A stretch of DNA of 64,000 nt. Source: Planctomycetota bacterium (lineage in GTDB: Bacteria > Planctomycetota > UBA1135 > UBA2386). Under the pieces are notes generated by a model. The model was not told the DNA's origin and made no database searches. It worked only from the letters and a program-made list of their open reading frames with translations. This document shows positions 61,150 to 64,000 of this stretch, in pieces (position 1 is the first letter of the stretch; the number at the start of each line of letters is the position of its first letter). The stretch covers positions 3,871,501 to 3,935,500 of the forward strand of contig JADJWQ010000006.1 of NCBI GenBank assembly GCA_016716265.1. Direction: 5' to 3'. Position numbers and translations under genes: made by a program.

Positions 61150-61916
61150 AGGAGCAGCAGCCGCTGTCGATGGCCGAACGCTGGCGTCGGATCGCCGCGG
61201 TCGAGGCCGACGATCGCGCACTCGACCGGGCGATGGCGTCGCTCGCCGCGCTCCGCAATCCGCGGGTGCGCATCCGCGCCGGGGCGATCCAGGCCGAGAT
61301 GGAGGGCACCATGGGCGCGCTGCACGAGGTCAGCGTGCAGGCACCGCCGCTGCCGGCGCGCGTCTGGCCGCAGGTCGTCCGCGTGCTGCGGCGCTCGGCC
61401 AGCATGCTCGACGGGCTCCGCAAGGGGCTCGTGCCGCGCTCGTTCGACCGGCTGATCGCCCGGATCGCCGGCGAGGCCGTGTTCCCGGAGCCGCGCCGGA
61501 TCAGCTCGGCGTGCACCTGCAGCGAACCGGAGCGACCCTGCCGGCACATCCTCGCGCTCCACGAGCTGTTCGCGCGCCGCCTGGACGAGAAACCCTACGA
61601 GCTGCTCGTGCTGCGCGGCGTGCCGCTGCGCGACCTGCTCGACAAGGCCTCGCGCCCGCCGGCGGAGGGCGAGCTGCCGCCGCTGGCGTTCGGCGCCCGC
61701 GAGGAGCCGGTCCTGTTCCCGGAGGGGGCCGGCATCGCGCTGGACACACCCCTCTCGCAGAGCGAGATCCGCGCGCTCCTCGGCAGCTACCAGGCCGGGA
61801 AGATCGAGACGGTCGCGGCGGCGATCGCCGCCTGCACTGCCCCGGCAGCCGAGTCCGTAGCGGACGGTCCGGGGCCATCGGCAGAGCGGGAAATCCCTGA
61901 TCCAGGGTCGTCCTGA
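61146..61916 (+). CDS. SWIM zinc-finger protein, partner of the SNF2 helicase
   Basis: 256 residues from GTG 61146, sharing GTGA with the helicase stop. After a helical start ('LSMAERWRRIAAVEADDRALDRAM'), the SWIM zinc motif reads 'ISSACTCSEPERPCRHILALHELF' in parts (C-x-C...C-x-H, about residues 121-132). The C-terminal ~90 residues are less structured, ending in a Pro/Ser/Glu-rich tail. In bacteria SWIM proteins are often encoded beside SNF2 helicases and are thought to guide DNA or protein binding. The pair is almost certainly a two-protein complex. Confidence 0.88.
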   Translation: MKEQQPLSMAERWRRIAAVEADDRALDRAMASLAALRNPRVRIRAGAIQAEMEGTMGALHEVSVQAPPLPARVWPQVVRVLRRSASMLDGLRKGLVPRSFDRLIARIAGEAVFPEPRRISSACTCSEPERPCRHILALHELFARRLDEKPYELLVLRGVPLRDLLDKASRPPAEGELPPLAFGAREEPVLFPEGAGIALDTPLSQSEIRALLGSYQAGKIETVAAAIAACTAPAAESVADGPGPSAEREIPDPGSS

Positions 61917-61958
61917 CGGTCGAACGAGAGCCGACCGCGCGCCGCCCGGATCCCGCCC

Positions 61959-63344
61959 GTGACCACTCTGGCCACCACGTTCGCCGATTTCACCGACAGC
62001 ACCGCCGGCCTCGCCGCGCTCGGCACCTTCGTCGTCGCATACCTGCTGGTGATCGGCGAGGACCTGCTGCACCTGCGCAAGTCGAAGCCGGTCATCCTCG
62101 CCGCCAGCGTCATCTGGATGCTCACCGCGCTCGCCTACAGCGGGGCGGGCGTCGAGCCGGACCACGTCGAGGAGCGAATCAAGCACCATATTGCCGACTT
62201 CGCGGAGCTGTTCCTCTTCCTGTTGGTGGCGATGACGTACATCAGCGCCATCGCGCAGCGGAACGTGTTCATGAAGCTGAACGCGATGCTCGTCTCGGCG
62301 GGCTTCGGCTTCCGCGCGGTCTACTGGACGACCGGGCTGCTCGCGTTCGTGATCTCACCGATCGCCGACAACCTGACCACCGCGCTGCTGATGGGAGCTG
62401 TGGTCACTGCGGTCGGACGCGGCAACAAGACGTTCGTCGGACTGTCGTGCATCAACGTCGTGGTCGCCGCCAACGCGGGTGGCGCGTTCTCGCCGTTCGG
62501 CGACATCACGACGCTGCTGGTCTGGAAGAGCGGCAAGATCCCGTTCATCGACTTCTTCGATCTGCTCGTGCCATCGCTGGTCAACTGGCTCGTGCCGGCC
62601 GCGCTGATGAGCTTCGCGATCCCGAAGGCCAAACCGCTCGCATTGACGGAGGACGTCGAGCTCAAGGACGGCTGGCTGAAGGTCATCATCCTGTTCCTGC
62701 TGACGATCACGACGGCGGTGCTGTTCCACACGGTGCTGCACCTGCCGCCGTTCATGGGGATGATGACGGGCCTCGGCTTCTACATGCTGTATGGCTACGC
62801 GCGGGTCGTGAAGGCGCGCTTCTTCGAGCACGTGCGCGTGTTCGACGTGTTCGAGAACGTCGCCGAAGTCGAGTGGGACACGCTGCTGTTCTTCTTCGGT
62901 GTGATCATGTGCGTCGGCGGGCTCACCGAGCTCGGCTACCTGGCGATCGCATCGCAATACCTGTATTCGGACCTCGGCGCGACGACCGCGAACGTCGGCG
63001 TCGGGCTGATCTCCGCGGTGCTCGACAACGTGCCGGTCATGTTCGCGGTTCTCAACATGGACCCGACGATGGCGCCGCCGGAAGTGCTCGCGACCGGTGC
63101 CACCGAGCTGATCGACGCGCACGACGTCTACCAGTGGCAGCTGGTCACGCTGACGGCTGGCGTCGGCGGCTCCCTGCTGTCGGTCGGATCGGCGGCCGGC
63201 GTGGCGCTGATGGGCGCCGCCCGCGGCCAGTACACGTTCCTCGTGCACATGCGCTGGATGTGGGCGGTCGCGCTCGGCTACGTCGGCTCGATCTGGGTCC
63301 ACCACCTGATGCACGCGCCGGCGGCGGGATCGGCCGGCTCGTGA
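61959..63344 (+). CDS. nhaD: NhaD-type sodium:proton antiporter
   Basis: 461 residues from GTG 61959. About 12-13 helices and the NhaD/arsenical-pump (IT superfamily) signatures are visible: 'FAELFLFLLVAMTYISAIAQRNVF', 'ISPIADNLTTALLMGAVVTAVGRGNKTFVGLSCINVVVAANAGGAFSPFGDITTLLVW' in pieces, and 'AVLDNVPVMFAVLNMDPTM' (about residue 350). The Asp/Asn/Thr positions in 'ADNLTT' and 'LDNVPVM' are the ion-binding sites of the family. It exchanges Na+ for H+ across the cytoplasmic membrane, supporting salt and pH tolerance. A transport-only role is likely, in line with a marine or saline habitat. Confidence 0.9.
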   Translation: MTTLATTFADFTDSTAGLAALGTFVVAYLLVIGEDLLHLRKSKPVILAASVIWMLTALAYSGAGVEPDHVEERIKHHIADFAELFLFLLVAMTYISAIAQRNVFMKLNAMLVSAGFGFRAVYWTTGLLAFVISPIADNLTTALLMGAVVTAVGRGNKTFVGLSCINVVVAANAGGAFSPFGDITTLLVWKSGKIPFIDFFDLLVPSLVNWLVPAALMSFAIPKAKPLALTEDVELKDGWLKVIILFLLTITTAVLFHTVLHLPPFMGMMTGLGFYMLYGYARVVKARFFEHVRVFDVFENVAEVEWDTLLFFFGVIMCVGGLTELGYLAIASQYLYSDLGATTANVGVGLISAVLDNVPVMFAVLNMDPTMAPPEVLATGATELIDAHDVYQWQLVTLTAGVGGSLLSVGSAAGVALMGAARGQYTFLVHMRWMWAVALGYVGSIWVHHLMHAPAAGSAGS

Positions 63345-63550
63345 GCTTCCGACGACCCGGGACCGCAACCGGGATCCGCGTCCCGACCCGAGACCGGCCC
63401 GAGTCTGCGGGCTGGACGCCCGATGCGGCCCTGGCGCCGCGACTTCGGTCGTCGATGCTCTTGCGCGCAAGCGACGCGCGTTACGGCAGGAGGACTACGG
63501 GAATGGTCGCATTCCCTGCCAATCAGGCGGTGCGCCCCGATGCGGTCGGG

Positions 63551-63563
63551 CGTGTGCTAGGAT
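63551..63563 (+). promoter_or_regulatory. Extended -10 promoter candidate for the XRE gene
   Basis: TGCTAGGAT (63555-63563) fits an extended -10 element (TG-N-TANNAT), 43 bases before the GTG at 63606. No convincing -35 was seen. Confidence 0.35.
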
Positions 63564-63605
63564 CGAGAACCGTCCGCCACGGCGCTCCGCCCACAGGATC
63601 CCCCC

Positions 63606-64000
63606 GTGCCCAAATCGCATCCACAACGCCGTGAACTCGCCCACATCGTCGCCTCCCGGCTCCGTGAGCTCCGCGCCCGCAGGAACCTGACCCAGGACCA
63701 GGTCGCCCGCGCCGTCGGTTGCCACGAGTCGGCGGTGTCGCGTTGGGAGAGCGGCTCCCGGTTGCCCCCGTGCACCGACGTCCTCGCACTCGCGCGCCTC
63801 TACGAGGTGTCGTGCGACGAGTTGCTCGGCCGTCGCGAGCAGCCGGTGATGAGCAATTCCGCATTGGTCGACCAGGCGCTGCTCGACCGCCTGGCGAGTG
63901 CGCGCGACGTGGCCGAGTTCGATCGCATGGTCGAGGCCGCCTCCGAGCACGCTGCGTGGTTCCCGCTCGAGGAAGGCTCGATGATCGTGCCGGTCGCCGA
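63606..64000 (+). CDS. XRE-family transcriptional regulator (3' truncated)
   Basis: 131 codons from GTG 63606 are visible; the gene continues past the window edge. The N-terminus is a lambda-repressor-like helix-turn-helix: 'VASRLRELRARRNLTQDQVARAVGCHESAVSRWESGSRLPPCTDVLALARLYEVSCDELLG' in parts, with Q-x3-A...x-S-x-W-E in the recognition region. The part after residue 80 is helical and acidic with no cofactor motif. A DNA-binding regulator is clear, but target and signal are unknown because the C-terminal domain is off the window. The 260-base gap before it carries a promoter candidate and no gene I could support. Confidence 0.85.
   Translation, partial: MPKSHPQRRELAHIVASRLRELRARRNLTQDQVARAVGCHESAVSRWESGSRLPPCTDVLALARLYEVSCDELLGRREQPVMSNSALVDQALLDRLASARDVAEFDRMVEAASEHAAWFPLEEGSMIVPVA

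Overview
The window is strongly GC-rich, gene-dense chromosomal DNA. Its gene families point to a Planctomycetota-type bacterium: BatA/von Willebrand A membrane proteins, secreted squalene-cyclase-like and PQQ-propeller proteins, a GTG-started protein that runs into what looks like an NPCBM domain, a secreted PIG-L enzyme, an alternative complex III and RNase HIII. This placement is an inference from family content, not from a marker-gene tree. Many junctions are 4-base ATGA or GTGA overlaps, and GTG and TTG starts are common. I saw no tRNA, rRNA, CRISPR array, transposase or phage structural gene.

Region 1 (1-14744, minus strand) is one long coupled operon. It runs from a secreted TPR/PQQ-propeller protein and a secreted squalene-cyclase-fold protein through two VWA membrane proteins, a DUF4175-like membrane protein and a large secreted coiled-coil protein to a short TPR-like protein and a truncated protein at the window edge. 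It resembles the BatA-type membrane complexes, but the usual MoxR ATPase and DUF58 partners are absent. A divergent plus-strand gene (14907-17195) joins HEAT-like repeats, Sm-like modules and a six-unit propeller with an exact 40-residue period.

Region 2 (17208-33896) is mixed housekeeping and envelope genes: an M48 metallopeptidase with a partner, an SDR, dapF, rnhC, a Bor-like lipoprotein, a DUF374 acyltransferase, a gluzincin peptidase, a PIG-L deacetylase, two large secreted proteins of unknown function, a lipoprotein whose signal peptide is a 15-bp tandem repeat, and a membrane-anchored cyclophilin-like protein lacking key catalytic residues.

Region 3 (33900-40500) holds parAB with two parS sites (one downstream of parB, one inside it), a metallophosphoesterase, two OmlA/SmpA-like lipoproteins, hemW and a group-2-like sigma-70 factor.

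Region 4 (40491-44576) is a carbamoyltransferase/SxtJ/DUF5989 module facing an SGNH hydrolase across a promoter region that contains a 16-bp direct-repeat array. Region 5 (44960-58167) is a complete respiratory operon: alternative complex III (actA-F plus a small extra protein), SCO, then a caa3 oxygen reductase (coxB with a fused cytochrome c, coxA of the A2/YSHP type, coxC, coxD). It would carry electrons from quinol through ActE and the CoxB haem domain to oxygen. Region 6 (58219-64000) holds an SNF2 helicase coupled to a SWIM protein, an NhaD-type antiporter and the start of an XRE-family regulator cut by the window edge.
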